The notes under the pieces: generated by a model | Seen by the model: the letters and a program-made list of their open reading frames with translations, nothing else | Databases searched by the model: none | Told to the model about the DNA's origin: nothing | NCBI RefSeq assembly: GCF_000003815.2 | Contig: NC_049984.1 | Location: forward strand, 23,031,963-23,095,962 | Direction of reading: 5' to 3' | Length of the DNA stretch: 64,000 nt | Source of the DNA: Branchiostoma floridae | Lineage: Eukaryota; Chordata; Leptocardii; Amphioxiformes; Branchiostomatidae | Shown here: one piece after another, positions 1 to 13,000 of the stretch | How the letters are laid out: the number at the start of each line of letters is the position of its first letter | How positions within the stretch are numbered: position 1 is the first letter of the stretch | Position numbers and translations under genes: made by a program

Positions 1-2
1 GT

Positions 3-107
3 GCGATCCGACCCGCTGTCAGGCTGGTACCTCGGGTGATACAGAATACACCGTGTTGTATTCTATATGTATCGCCTGAGGTACGGCCTGACTGCGGGTA
101 GGATCGC
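3..107. repeat. Imperfect foldback hairpin
   Basis: Arms starting GCGATCC at 3 and ending GGATCGC at 107 pair over about 48 nt each (ACCCGC, GTACCTC, GATAC, AGAATAC blocks), with a tiny loop near 51-56. The window edge prevents finding target-site duplications. Confidence 0.75.
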
Positions 108-894
108 CAGACCCGCGGAAGGGCTGAGGTTTATATGAATAACACGGACCAGTCAGAACAGAACTCTGATATAGAACACAAATATGGCCCGGGTATGATA
201 TAAACATTAATATGATGATCTACTGTATGATGGTTCATTGATAAATTTGTAGTAGTGTAGCTGTCTAGCCTTGACAGTCTCTTGTTCAGTTGTTGTGGTC
301 AGGCTTTTTGCCAGGCATGTGTCCAGGCATTATTTGGACACACTGTTTTAAAGAGTCTACAGTTTTTGTGGTAACCCCTTCACTGCAATCAATAGCGAAC
401 GCCAAGAAATGAAATCATTGCGAGCTAAACTCCTTGGCTAAACGCATTAGTTTTTAGAGTATATCTAGCAAGGCTTGATAAGAAATATCCCACCTGCACA
501 TACAATTTACAGTCAAACTTTGGAGATTGCAAAAAAATCTTTCAACAGCTTGCAACTTGTCAGAATAAAATTATCATGAATCACATAGTTGCAGGAAAGG
601 TAAAATTAGTATATTTGTCAGCCCTGTTAATAATATTAATAATGATAAGCACCTCACACGTACATATTAAAAGACTCTATTTTTTTTATTACATTTTGTG
701 TATCTGCATTAACTAAAAGAGTGACAGTCCGTGAACCATTGAATGTTACAATGTAGCCTAATTGTATTGTAATGGGCTGCATATATATGTCAAAATGTAA
801 TTAGGGCGCTGGACAGAAATAGGCCAAGTTTTGAGGTCAAAGTAGGGTTTGAAAAATGCAGAGGCATGTACATTGTACTGTACACTTATTGCAT

Positions 895-1102
895 ACTGTA
901 AATGCAGAAATTTTTACAGTGGTTTTATGTTTGCGGTTTTCGTGTTGCCAATTCACCCCGAACCTAAAACCACCGCGAACATTTTTCCATGGCAGTAAGA
1001 GACTACAGTGCATGGTGCTACCGCGAACTTAAAACCACTGCAAACGGTCCTTTTTCCCGCTACCTCGAAATTAAATTCCAGCGAACTTAAATGCATTACA
1101 GT
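895..1102. mobile_element. ACTGTAAATGCA-family MITE, copy 1
   Basis: Starts ACTGTAAATGCAGAAA and ends TTAAATGCATTACAGT. The internal sequence alternates GCGGTGGTTTTAAG-like and complementary CCACCGCGAAC-like words, so each half folds on the other. Further copies lie at 1848, 11542, 33477, 42347 and 49566. Confidence 0.85.
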
Positions 1103-1847
1103 TTAGTTGCAAGAGCAAGAGATATATTAAGGATTTCTAAAAAGTTCAAAGATATGGTTTGACAATGGAATTTAAAAATAAGGTGCAGAAATAAGATTTT
1201 TCAACATGTCATGATGGTGGTCATCTTCTTAGTTAAATCTTAGCCCGTCTATTACACTTAGTAGGAGCCTTAAAAATGCATCAGATTCCATTTGTCAGAG
1301 ATTTGAAATCTTGTTTTTTTGTATGATTTTACAGACTTAAAATGTATGAATTGGTTTGGTATTTACATTCAATGCCACATTGCAAAATGTAACTTTTTCT
1401 TGAAATTTTCAAGGTATGTTTGCAATTTTTGCGTTGGCCATTTCACTACAAACATGTAACAACTACGAAAGTGCTTATTCTGTCTTCTGCCTATCTGTAC
1501 ATGTATGTATACCCCCTTCTTTCAACCACCACAAAACTCCATTTTCTCCCCTCTGAGGAATTAAATCTTTGAGAACAATAAAATCCTTTTACAGTAAGTG
1601 TAAGCAAGCCTTGTCATTAAAATCATAGGAGGCTACATACATACATGTACTACTAGTATGAACTGTTATTATATAAGTATAATTGACAGTGCAAAGAAGT
1701 ATTATTTGATCCTCTTGAAGTAATTGCCCGTTTCTCTGTGACCTTATGGCTTGAGATGTTCCTAAGCAGATTTAGTGTGACCTAAGGCATGAGTAAGTAG
1801 GCTACATGTACTGCTTTAGAAGCCCATGTAATTTGGTGACTACTAAG

Positions 1848-2051
1848 TTGTAAAGCATTTAAGTTTGTGGGGATATGATTTTGCAGTAGCGGGGAAAGGA
1901 ATTTTAGCGGTGGTTTTAAGTTCGCGGTAGCACCACGCATGCACTGTAGTCTCTTACTTCCAATGGAAAGATGTTCGTGGTGGTTTTAGTGAAGCGACCG
2001 CCATGAAAACCGCTAACATTAAACTACCGCGAAGCTTTCTGCATTTACAGT
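1848..2051. mobile_element. ACTGTAAATGCA-family MITE, copy 2
   Basis: Begins AAGCATTTAAGTTTG, carries GCGGTAGC and CACCACGCATGCACTGTAGT, and ends GCATTTACAGTA. Partly decayed left end. Confidence 0.8.
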
Positions 2052-2761
2052 ATACTACTCCCAATAATCCAGATGTGTGTGTTAGGAGAAAGGCAAATTA
2101 TAAGATTATACAGCTCATCTGTTAATGATGTCTAGGCTACGCGAGCCGTCAGCACTGTTATTTACAAAACAAGAACGCTGCAGGCAAGAGCTTTGTCTTC
2201 ACCGAGGTAACAGTTTCAAATTGCAATTTATGAATTTTGTCATATCTAGGCTGCGATAACGTTTGATATGGGTGTTCCAGACTGGTTGATAACACAGGCT
2301 TCTAAATCTAATGTTAGTGCTTGCGCTTCTCTAAAGAATAATTTGAACGCACTTGGAGTATGCAGAGTATGCCACTGTCGATGATTGAAATAAGGGATTT
2401 GGACTTGCAGCGCGAGTGGAATTGCCGTTGTTGCAATTGCTGGCTGTTGGGTGATCGTACTCCCATTTTGCGTCCCCTCCAAAAGACAGGTGCAGCCCCA
2501 ACCGGAATGCCCTTCCCAGGATTATAACCCCAGTCATCAACTAATTGAAACTAGAAGCTCAACTGTGAGGCTGCTACCAGTAGAGCTACAGGGACATCCC
2601 TAGTCTGTCAGTAATGCTGTTAGAAAAAATAGTCAACATTTCCCTGTCCATGGTACTGAAATGCTGCTTTTATAGATCAACACTATGTTCTGTATACTGT
2701 AAGTCTATTCAAGTTAGCAGTGATTTGATTTGGTGGTAAGGAAAAAATTATATGTCCACGG

Positions 2762-3012
2762 CAGGGTTGTAGCCAGCCTGAAATCATTTTCTGTCCCCTC
2801 GATTTTGAATGGCTTTGGCATAGCGTTCCTATGGGGTCCGGGAGAATGCTCCCCTAAAAAATTTTAAAATCTAGACCCTCTGAAATGCTATTGCCTGCAT
2901 TTTGAGAGTTAGATTTTGCTCACAGAGGACGGAATGGGCAAAATCTTTTTCCGTCCCCAGCTACAAAATTCCGTCAAAGGACTGAAGGACAGGTGCTCAG
3001 GCCACAACCCTG
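2762..3012. mobile_element. hAT-type MITE with 8-bp target duplication, copy 1
   Basis: Terminal repeats CAGGGTTGTAGCCAGC and GGCCACAACCCTG. It is flanked on both sides by GTCCACGG (2754-2761 and 3013-3020), a perfect 8-bp duplication as left by hAT transposases. 251 bp, no coding capacity. Related to 15764-16135. Confidence 0.85.
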
Positions 3013-3255
3013 GTCCACGGTGGTTTTGAGTACACGATAGTGCTATTGTCATATACTCCTACAGTAATGTAAACCCTGGCACAAGTTGGAAACCACCTTC
3101 TAGGCACTCGGAAAGGGTGCTACAGACAAACAGTAGAGTCAACTCCAACACATCATAACACTGTACAATGTACAGACAAAAGGTGTAGGCAGGCAAAATA
3201 CTGACCAAAATTTTTCTCGGGGTTTCAAGTGTGAGTTTGATATGAAAAGGGATAC

Positions 3256-3720
3256 TGTCATGCCTTCAAGTACCAGAGTTACCAACCTAGGATTGATGTG
3301 TTTAAAAATTTGTATTTTCCTAGAGCTATCATAGAGTGGAATTTGTTATCACCAAGCACAGTAGGGGAATGTTTGTTGGATAGTTTTAAAGAGAATTTGC
3401 AGATAGATGTGCAAAAGCTAGGTGTGACGGGTCGTTCAGTGTAATATCCCTTAAACTGCCAAACCCAGATATATCCGGCACACATATACATGTCCTGTGT
3501 GTCGCACCCGGATATATCCGGGATAGCGTATTCCCCCGAAGTAGCAACTTTGCGCACACTTAGCGCACAAACCCCCGGAAGTTAGGAACTTCGGCCTTGT
3601 TCGGGGGTTTCTTTTTAGAGATCAGCGTCCAACCCTGGTACTGATAGCATTTTATAGGGCTGAAACTCTGGCAGGTTAACTTTAAGGGATATAATCAGCT
3701 GCTGTCATGCCACTGATAAG
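3256..3720 (+). mobile_element. 3' end of a non-LTR retrotransposon, interrupted
   Basis: Shares long stretches with 7225-7430: the words TACCAACCTAGGATTGATGT and GAGTGGAATTTGTTATCACC, then GCAGATAGATGTGCAAAAG. The translated pattern (W-N-L-S-P-S-T, S-F-K-L-Q) is the usual C-terminus of non-LTR reverse-transcriptase ORFs. It is split by the element at 3448-3688 and resumes with AATCAGCTGCTG. Confidence 0.75.
3448..3688. mobile_element. Inverted-repeat element nested inside the retrotransposon fragment
   Basis: Ends CCCTTAAACTGCC and GGCAGGTTAACTTTAAGGG are complementary. It is flanked by ATAT on both sides. The uninterrupted 7.4-kb copy reads GTGTAATATAACCAGC, which shows the empty site. A relative lies at 52490-52640. 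Confidence 0.8.
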
Positions 3721-6290
3721 TCCAATGGCCCATGAAGGTAACTTCATTCACAGTATTACATGTATATTACAGTTACAGTGAAAATAACACAGTCGAATAA
3801 GTCTGCCATGACAACAGTTGCTACATAGTTACATGTAATCCTTTGAAAGCCTTTAGAGTGTGGAAAAACTCAATGTCTAATGGCTAAATATGCTGATGGC
3901 ATTGAACCAGGCTTTAAGTTTTAGCCAGGGATGCATCCACATGCCTTTGGACTCACTGTTCTGAAAATAATAAGAAATTGGAGGCAAAAGACGCCCTTGC
4001 ATTGGGGGGCAGATCCTCTGACAAGCATGAAATTCTGATTGACCAGGGATGCCACTAGGTCACTTGTGGTCACAGTCTTCAAATGTGACATCCCTGACAG
4101 TAATTTTGCCCCTCAGGATACCTTAGAATGCACCATTTAAACTTTGAAATTCTCAAAAACTCTGCACCTTGGAAAGTGAATGCCCCTGGACCCCAAATAG
4201 TCGGGCCTATTAGTATTACACTTGCTACAACTCACCAAGACATTTGGACCCCTATAATATAATCCTAGCTAAAAGCCTGCATTGAACAGTCACATATAGC
4301 ATGCATTGCAAAGGTCGTAATGGTTAAGCAATGGATTTTCATGGTCACTAAAGCACCATCTAATGATGCAAAGTTCTTTTTCTAGTACTCATCCAAGTTA
4401 TGATATCAATGCTCAAAATCCTTTTTTCAGATGCATGCAAATTGCATGTTGGCAAAACATTTTGCACACAATTTCAATAATTTACATGCAAAATAATATG
4501 TAGTCGGTAGCATTTGCTACGTGCAAAATTGCACGTTCAGGATATTCTTATGCACCAATCGCACGTAGATGTGGAAAACAAATCTGTTGATGATATGCTT
4601 AGGCTTTAGGTAACTGTTTTACAACGTATTTCTCAAAGTGTTAAGCTCTGTTTGGTAGAAATAACACTGTAGGTATAAACATAATGCACGTTCCTTTTGT
4701 TCAAGTGTAATCTTCTTAAAACATTCCATCGTAGTCTGTAGTTGCTACCATAACATTTTCTTCCCATTCTTTCCATTCAAAACTGGCCCATCCTTATATA
4801 ATTACTGTTACATAATTTGAATCATTTCACTTGCAACAAACATTTAGGTTTGAATAAACTTATCCATAAGAATTTGCTTGCTAACATGGCTGCAATTTTT
4901 CCTGTTTGTGTGTATATAGAAGATAAGACTGTTTGAGTTGTCAATAGGAGTTGGATGTATACGTGTAACGGTAGCAAGAAAAATATTTGTTTTTACCGTC
5001 GGCATGTTGGGTTTATCTTTTAGTCATGTTTGCCGAGGAAACAACAATCTCCAAGTTGTGTACATGCTACATGTTTTGTGTGCATGTAGCATTTCAGGAG
5101 CTGTTCTTCTATTTCTTAGATTGGAATCTTAATACCTTTGCCAGAAGTTATATTTTTGGTTTTGCTATTTTAATGGAGTTGCTGTGGATATGTGTGTGTA
5201 AATTTTAACAGAATAACTCCAAAAGCTGTGGATGGATCTTCATGATATTTGGTAAGTGGGTAGATGTAGGTAAGACGTAGGTCAAGGTTGAAAATGGTCC
5301 TCCTTGCATCTCCCTACAGTACTGCAACTTGTATGCATATTTGGATTTTATGTGTTGAATAGGCCAGAGGTACTTTTGGCCATAGGTTACTGATGTTAAC
5401 TTGTGAGTTGATAACTTCTATTTTTATGATATTGTGTATTGTCAGAAATTTAGCTTTTCTGTTTCTTAATTGGTTACAGGATACAAGTTGAAAAATACAT
5501 TACTTTAGTCCAGTGGTTGCGTTTGGTTGTAGTAAGTTATTGTTCAGTTATCAGGTGATAGCTTCTGTTCACATGTCATCTTTTCCTAGCGACGTGTCCT
5601 GTTAAGTGTGTCAAAGCAATATTGGAAATGATAAATGCCACATGTGTTTGGTATGTTTGTGTGGGTAGAAAAGCCTGAAGTAAGCCTTTTTCTATGATAG
5701 ATTGTACCTGTACTAGCATAGCTGGCACAATTTGTACGTTAGCCAGGTATTCAGCAGCACTATAGCTTCCAAATCCCTTCTGTCCTCTCTTCAAATTTGA
5801 AGAGAATGGGAGCTATAAAATTTCGGCCTAGGTTATCTATCATATACAGTTATACAATGCAAAACTGATTTAACGTATTAGGATATCGGTATTTTCAACA
5901 TCATATTCAAATTTTAGTATTATGTGGGATGTGGTATAAATAATAATATTCTTTTGAAACAGATATTTGGAGATTGAACATGTTTGAAAATGGTTCTACA
6001 ACATTTTGTCCCTCAGATGTCAGAAAAGTTTATGTCCCTTGCTAGCGGTGGACCAAAAAGACCATAAACACAACATTCTTTTTCCTAGGCCCAAGATCTT
6101 GATCAAATGTAAGGTAACACCAGAATTTTCATTGCTTCCTTCCACCTAGCTTAATGAGATTGTGCACTCCTTGATTAGCTGTTCTTAAATTTCCTGACAG
6201 TAAGATTGTTTACAAAGATCTTTCTATCAGGGAGGTTGTTTTTTCCTTAATTCATGTGGCACTTTCTTATTCCCAGAAGTATCATAATCA

Positions 6291-6625
6291 GGGCTCAAAA
6301 TACTGCATACCTGCACTGGTGCGGGTAACATTGAAAATTACCTGCACCAGACAAATTTTACCTGCACCACTCTGAATTTAGGAAGCATTAATTGATGATG
6401 CTACTAAAACTGTTCAGGAACCATTGCTATCTTTTCTTTGATACTACTTAACAGGTAGTAACATTCAATGCAGCTAATAACAAACTAAAAACATTTACAT
6501 CATAGGACATCTATGTATAAAACCCAGTACATGGACCAGTACAGGTTAGATGCAGGTAGATGTCAGAAATACCTGCACAGCTCCAATTCTACCTGCACTA
6601 ACCTGCATATGCAGGTTGTATTTCC
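6291..6625. mobile_element. Dispersed inverted-repeat element (GGGCTCRAAATAC family), copy 1
   Basis: Begins GGGCTCAAAATACTGC. Several TACCTGCAC words at one end face GTGCAGGTA-like words at the other. A second copy in opposite orientation is at 23033-23298, and a relative at 13706-13806. Confidence 0.7.
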
Positions 6626-6974
6626 AGTGCTGATAATTATTATTTCCTCAACAGCACTCTTTGCAGACTCTCAAGATCATTGCTTTTGTGGTCAAATGTT
6701 TTCATTTTTTCCTTATAATTTCTATGGAATATTATATAGTCCCCAGGTTAGGGATATGTCCTACTGCTGTCACGCTTGCCCATAATCACTTTATCAATTA
6801 TTAATATATTCTGTCACTGTTCATCTATGGATATTTTGACACTTAAAATCCCCCTGTCCAGAAAAGGCATTTCCTAAATGAAACGCAAATATCCTAATTG
6901 GAAAGGTGATTCAGTTTTTGTATGTGCAGTAGTGATGATGAGATGTTGATTATTGTTGTTGTTGTTGTTTACAG

Positions 6975-7036
6975 GTTTTTCTGCCAAAACCTGTGCATGC
7001 CGCTGCTGCAGAGTCTTCTCAGTACCATCCAACAAG
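6975..7036 (+). CDS. Large HEAT-like gene, exon a
   Basis: 62 nt between tttacag and gtaggc. The first base completes a codon and the exon ends in phase 1. It reads FFCQNLCMPLLQSLLSTIQQ, an amphipathic helix. The phase-1 end fits the next exon exactly (G|CC = Ala). This is the most upstream exon I could support, and it is preceded by a GTT repeat. Confidence 0.7.
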
Positions 7037-10000
7037 GTAGGCCAGAACTTTCTACTTATAATTTGTACATGATTTTAATCTGCATCAAGATCTGCAGTGG
7101 ACATCACGTCTTGAAGACAGAAGGAAAAGGTCTAGACTTTGCATGATGTACAAAATGACCAATAAACTGGTGGACGTACCGACTGATAAGTATCTAATAC
7201 CAGCTCAAAAACGAACAAGAAACAGCCATGACTTCAAATACAAGAGTTACCAACCTAGGATTGATGTGTTCAAAATTCATATTTTCCCAGAACTATCGTA
7301 GAGTGGAATTTGTTATCACCAAGCACAGTAGGGGCATCTTCTCTGGATAGTTTTAAAGAACGCTTGCAGATAGATGTGCAAAAGTTAGGTGTGACGGATC
7401 GTCCAGTGTAATATAACCAGCTGCTGCTGCACCGCGTGCCTGCGAAGCTAGTGTGTTACGCCGAAGGGCGGTTATACCGGCTATATAGATACAGAATACA
7501 GATCTATTTATCAATTAGGTTACATGCCCTAATTACCTTTGCAAGAAGGTAATGTTTTTGTCTCGGCTTGGTGTGTGCAAATAGCATTAAAAAAAAGAAG
7601 GCCTCAGTGAATTGTGTAAATATCTGTATGTGGTTAGTTCTTTAAAAGAAATGAAACCTAGAAATAATTAGATTTTGGGCCCCCTAGCTACTTGTAATGT
7701 GGTACTGTAGCACTAGCAGAACTTCGAATTCTGGGAACTTTCGGATTTTGTATCATTTTTTATATTTAAAGGAAACTGGTTTTCTGCGCATGAAAAATTT
7801 GCATGTGAAATGTTATGCATTAAAAATTTGCCAATCGGATTTAGTAGATAGATCTTGGAATGACAAAGAAGTGTTGGAGGATTGGGCATCCTAGCAGCTT
7901 TTGTTGAAGTGCAGTGGTGCTTTTGTATGAAAGGTTGATACTGATAGATCTTAAACAGTAATGGGATCCAAATGCAGTATAGAATCAACAAAATTTAATG
8001 TTCGTGCATGTCAGAGTATGACATATTAGATTATTATGTCTCAGTAGAGTTTGCCAATTATCAAGGGCTTCATGTTTCATATATACATTTTGTAAGTATA
8101 CATAATATTATGTACTTCAGACAATGACAGTCTGGCCAAGCACGAAAGCTTTTACATAGTATTAGGAAGTTAAAGGCATGTTCATAGCGTGACAGGGAAC
8201 CATGTACACATGCATAAATCATTGCCTGAGCGCAGTATAGTGTAGGTACAATCAGATCAGTTATAATGGCCCCTCCATGGTATATTCACATACGCATGCA
8301 TAAGGTATGAAGGTTGAAGGCATGAAGGCAAGATTGACATTGCCTTAGAGCAGGTTTACTGGAGCGAGTAATAAAAGATAAGAAGTACAGTGTGTATTAG
8401 CAAAGCCTTTCTAGACACCTTGAATTACACACTGATTCTGAAACCTGTCTGATAGCTAGCCTGATTAAATCTCGCTTATAGCAGCCCGCCAAACATCCGC
8501 CAGCCCCCTAGGATGGGCCAGTTACAGCCCTGGACAGCGGAGTTTGTGTTACACAGACTATCTGATAGCATGCAAAAGATTTTTTTAATTTTACGTGGCA
8601 ATTTTTGAAGATGAATCATTACAGGAAAATGTTAAAAAAAAAACTCAAAATAATCTAGGAAAAGGTCCCCCTTACAAGTTTTTTTCTTCAATTTGGAGGA
8701 AAAATAGGAAAATGTTTTCCTTAAAAATTACCCCAATTTGCAAATTAAAGAATTCTAGAAAAAATTATCTTTTCTTATGAAGAATGAAAAAAAATCTTGA
8801 GTTGAATGTGACCATATATATTGTTTGAATTTTTTCATTGTTCATTGCATCTTGTAATTTTACATTGTATTATCTATAGAATACCAAGGTTATTCAACCA
8901 GGTACATTGTTGTCTATCAAGATATGCAAGATAACAATTACTCAAGCAACTGGATAAATTTATAATCTTTGCAGTTGCTTGAGTAACTCTTACAAACTCT
9001 GCAAATTATAAAAAAGAAAAACATATTCATTCTGGAGTTATATCTTGTCTCAAAGCCGCATCTAAAATACCCCTGCAGTTCCAAAGAAATCAGTTAGAGG
9101 GCCCAAACTTAAGTTACTTCTTTCTAACCAACAAAGCATATCCAGAATATGAGATGTCAAAACTGGAAGTTCTACTGTAACAGCTACAGTACTTTAGATA
9201 GATGCTAGGGGACCAAAATCTATTATTTTCTTCCTGTTGTTTACCCTACCAACATACCAAATATCATTTTTAAATATCTTTCACCCAAAAGTAGGTCAAA
9301 TGTTTCATTTCAGCACTTCTGTGCAAGATCGTTCAACACATTGACACATTTATAACTCATCAAAGTGACTCCATATATTATTAATGCCTTCTGTGGCGGA
9401 GATTTTCACTTCCCGTAACATATTCCGCCCACAGCGATCTCCTATTGAGTTGTCTGACCGTGAGCTATCATTAAACATCAGGGGTTTCCCTGGAGAGTTA
9501 TCTATCATGTAGCAGATCGTAAATGTCATGTGCATTCATATGATGCTGTATTTCTCACAAAGGAGCAATGAAAGAGCTTAAAGTACTTATATCTGGTTCC
9601 AATATTTGTTTTCTATAGTACAGTCTGATATGAAATTTTGTCCTTTGGGAAATGTCATGAAGTTATAGACTCAGTACTCAAAAGGCAAACTTACCCTTGA
9701 ATATCCTTGATGGTCTTTGAAATCACAAAATTATAATTTGTAATGAATGATACCAAAGATATAATACTAACTTAGACATACTGAATGTTGAAGTTTGCGT
9801 GCAATAGTGTATCTGAATCAGTATAGTATACACTGTCACAGTTACCATAATACATTTATTGAAAAGTAAAAAAGGGTTATCAAAAGTGTTTTTCTGAAAA
9901 GGTACTTAAACAAGATACAAATGTATAGGTTGACAGAAATATAATGTGGAAATTACAACATTGTAATTCAATATCTTATTTGCCCCATGGAAAAGTTTTG

Positions 10001-13000
10001 AACTCGAGACACAGCAATTATATATTTTTTTCTACAACATCTTCATGATGAATAGATTAGACTGAAAGTTATATGGACTCGCTGATAATTGAGTGTTTTT
10101 AGCCAAAAAAAAAAAAGGAAGTTCTGCTGCAGTGCCAAGGTCAGCTGCCAGAAGGTGATAACCGACCTTGACCTTCGTCTTCCCAAGAACTACCTACATA
10201 CCAAATATTATCACAATCTTACCGATCACAAATATCCGGAAACGCCAACAAGCAGATTTCAGAAACAAACACACAATCATGCAAACATTTCTTCTTCTTC
10301 TCTTGACGTTAAAGGAGTGACTCTGGAAGCCACCGAGATCTTTCTCCCTCTCGCATGTCCAAAAAATGTCTTTAGTCCAATAGTTGTGAGAACTCCCATC
10401 TTCAGTTGGGTTGTGATTACTCTGCTCATTTCCACGTACTAGATAGACTCTTCCTCCATCCCCTTGGCGACCTCCTTGAGTAATCTCTCTATGTATGTGG
10501 TCCATTTCTTTTTTGTAGGCATTTCGTCTAAATGATGTTGATGATATCAGCCTCGGTAAAGCCACAGCGTGAATCCAGCCAATCATGGTAACACACAATC
10601 ATGCAAACATGCAGACAGACCAAAACAATGCCTCCATTTTTCATGTATGTGAATATATATTTTCCAGCCCACAGCAAGCCTGTGGTGCGTATGCAGACAT
10701 ACATCCACATGATGGACTGGCTCAAGCACAACGCTGACCAGGAGCTGACCCATGGCAACTTTCAACTGGTCAAGGTTTGTGTCTTATACATCTATTAGTA
10801 ATGTTTGTATGTAACCTCATGATTAGGGCTGGGTACCGGTACAGAAAATTCAGGTCCAGGTACGGTCCAGGTTCAGAGGATCAGGTCCAGGTCCGGACCT
10901 GAACCTGGACCTAATTGTTTGTGAATGGGTGATACTCAAAACAATGGTCCATTTTGCTACAAGGAATCTGTTTGGTGTAGTTTGTATAATTTTATTTAAG
11001 TCACCTTTTTCTTATCATCATGTAGACTATAAACTTGGTTAAAAATGACTAATCAACTCTCCTATACTTCGCTTTTGTTATTTTCTTCAACCAATAAAGC
11101 CTCAAAACACTCAAACACTGCCAACGTAGTACTAATAATATAATGACAACTAGTGACAAAGTCATGATCAAAAGAATCTATTATTAGTATTAAGTTAACA
11201 GAGCAGCCTACCAACAAACCAACACCCATTTAAAAAAATGCTAAAGCAATCAATTACTGATAAAAGTATGTGTAAGTTTTTGTAAGAAATATCTGAAATC
11301 TTGTGAGAGATTTTCTATGATTATGTTTGCTTTCCCCATCCAGAACCTGCTGGTCTCAGGTTTGACTGACATCTGGTCGGCCATCAGGAATGCTGTGGTG
11401 GCGCGGCTGTCTCCTGTCATCGAGTGTTTCAGTCTGGTGCAGCTGGAGGACTTCTTCACACAACTAGTCAAGGTCAGGACTTTGATTTCAAGCTATTTAG
11501 AAATACATATTTGATTTGATCTTTTTACTCTGACTTAAGGTACTGTAAATGCAGAAATGTTCGCGGTGGATTAATGTTTTTCTATTAGTGTTAGACTGCA
11601 GTCTATGGTGTTACTGCGAAATTAAATCCACCGCGAAAAGTCCTTTTCCTCGCTACCGCAAAATTAAATCCCCGCGAACTTAAATTGTATTTAGGTTGGC
11701 TAAATTGGCATTTAAACTTCCATTGTTTTCTCATTAATGAATTATGAAAGGATGGAGCTGTAACGGATATTGATAGATGAGCATGAAAAAATTCTAAATC
11801 TGATTTTTTTGGGCAAAATTGATGACTTCATCAGGTTTTATTGCCCCTGGTATTATTTTTTTCTATGACAAAATACAGCACTTTGGTACATACCGCTGCA
11901 ATGAAACTATGTTTTTCAGGTGCATAATGATGAAAGCTACAAACTCTCGGTTGCGCAAATTGATATCTATTAATGATCTGTAGTTAATTTTTTAATTAGA
12001 TGAAAACAAATATTTTGTAATTACTACAGATTGTTAGTAGATAATTCATAAATGAGAAAACAATGGAAGGTCAAAATGCCAATTTAGCCAACCTAAATAC
12101 CTTTATGTTACATACCGTTGTGTCTATATCTCGTGTTGTCCCTACACATTGTCATGTCCGTAGCCTCTGTAATGTCTGTACTCCCAGTAGTCTATGAACC
12201 CCTGGAGTGCCCTCAGCTCCTGAATGCAGTGCCATAAGTAAACATACCTGTCCTTGGTGCTGAATACCATTCGCTCACAAGTAAAGACACCGTCCCTGGT
12301 GCTGGACGCTATTTACATAGGTAAACATATCTGTCCTTGGTGCTGAACACCATTCACTCACAAGTAAAGACACCGTCCCTGGTGCTGAACGCTATTTACA
12401 TAGGTAAACATATCTGTCCTTGGTGCTGACAACTATCCACACACAAGTATACACCTTGATGATCTGTTTAAAGTAATTTTTTATTTTTTTCCAGGTTTGT
12501 CAGGATGAAGAGTCGAGCTGGCAAAAGAAGGAAGGAGCTGTTATGGGTAAGACATTAAAAAAGTATTTTAATGTAACAACAGTTCAACAGAATTTTGTAG
12601 TTCATTTATAGGTTCGTGCTAATATCAATCTCTCTGTACAGTGTGCTACAAGCTATGGAATTCCATGTTGCTTTTCTTTTGCAGGTGTGGAATTTTACAG
12701 TCATTAAAATGTTTCCCTCATATCTACATGTCTGAGCTGGAGCCAACACTAGAAGAGCTAGAATCGTATTCCGGCACACAGATTCACAGAATTTTATCCA
12801 GATAGCCAAGTAGTGGGGTTTTGTTACGCTGTAGCCTTTTCTACAAAGTTAGAATGCAAGAAACTAAGAATGGAAAGAAAGTCAAATTTGCATCTTGCCC
12901 TATTAAAAGTGTTATCATTAAGGTCCTAAAAATTTGCAGCATATTGCATTGTCTAGATAACTTTTGTTGCTTTCCAGTGCTGTATCCAAATAGGCAGCCT

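Larger units (their letters stand above)
1..6974. other. Non-coding stretch upstream of the first recognised exon
   Basis: No exon chain could be supported here. It may be intron or 5' flank of the large gene. It holds the separately listed foldback, MITE and retrotransposon pieces. The rest (about 3.7-6.2 kb) is AT-rich, with no structure I can name. Confidence 0.5.

Noticed and set aside
2246-2482. Minus-strand ORF of 78 codons (MEGTQNGSTITQQPAIATT...)
   Set aside because: No recognisable domain, no splice-linked partner; it may be a transposon remnant but nothing supports it.
8595-8780. AT-rich 61-codon ORF
   Set aside because: Lys/Asn-rich low complexity in an intron; chance.
10519-10555. 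Possible exon between ttttttgtag and gtaaag
   Set aside because: In the phase required after exon a (G|GC ATT TCG TCT AAA TGA) it meets a stop, while exon a joins exon b directly in phase.
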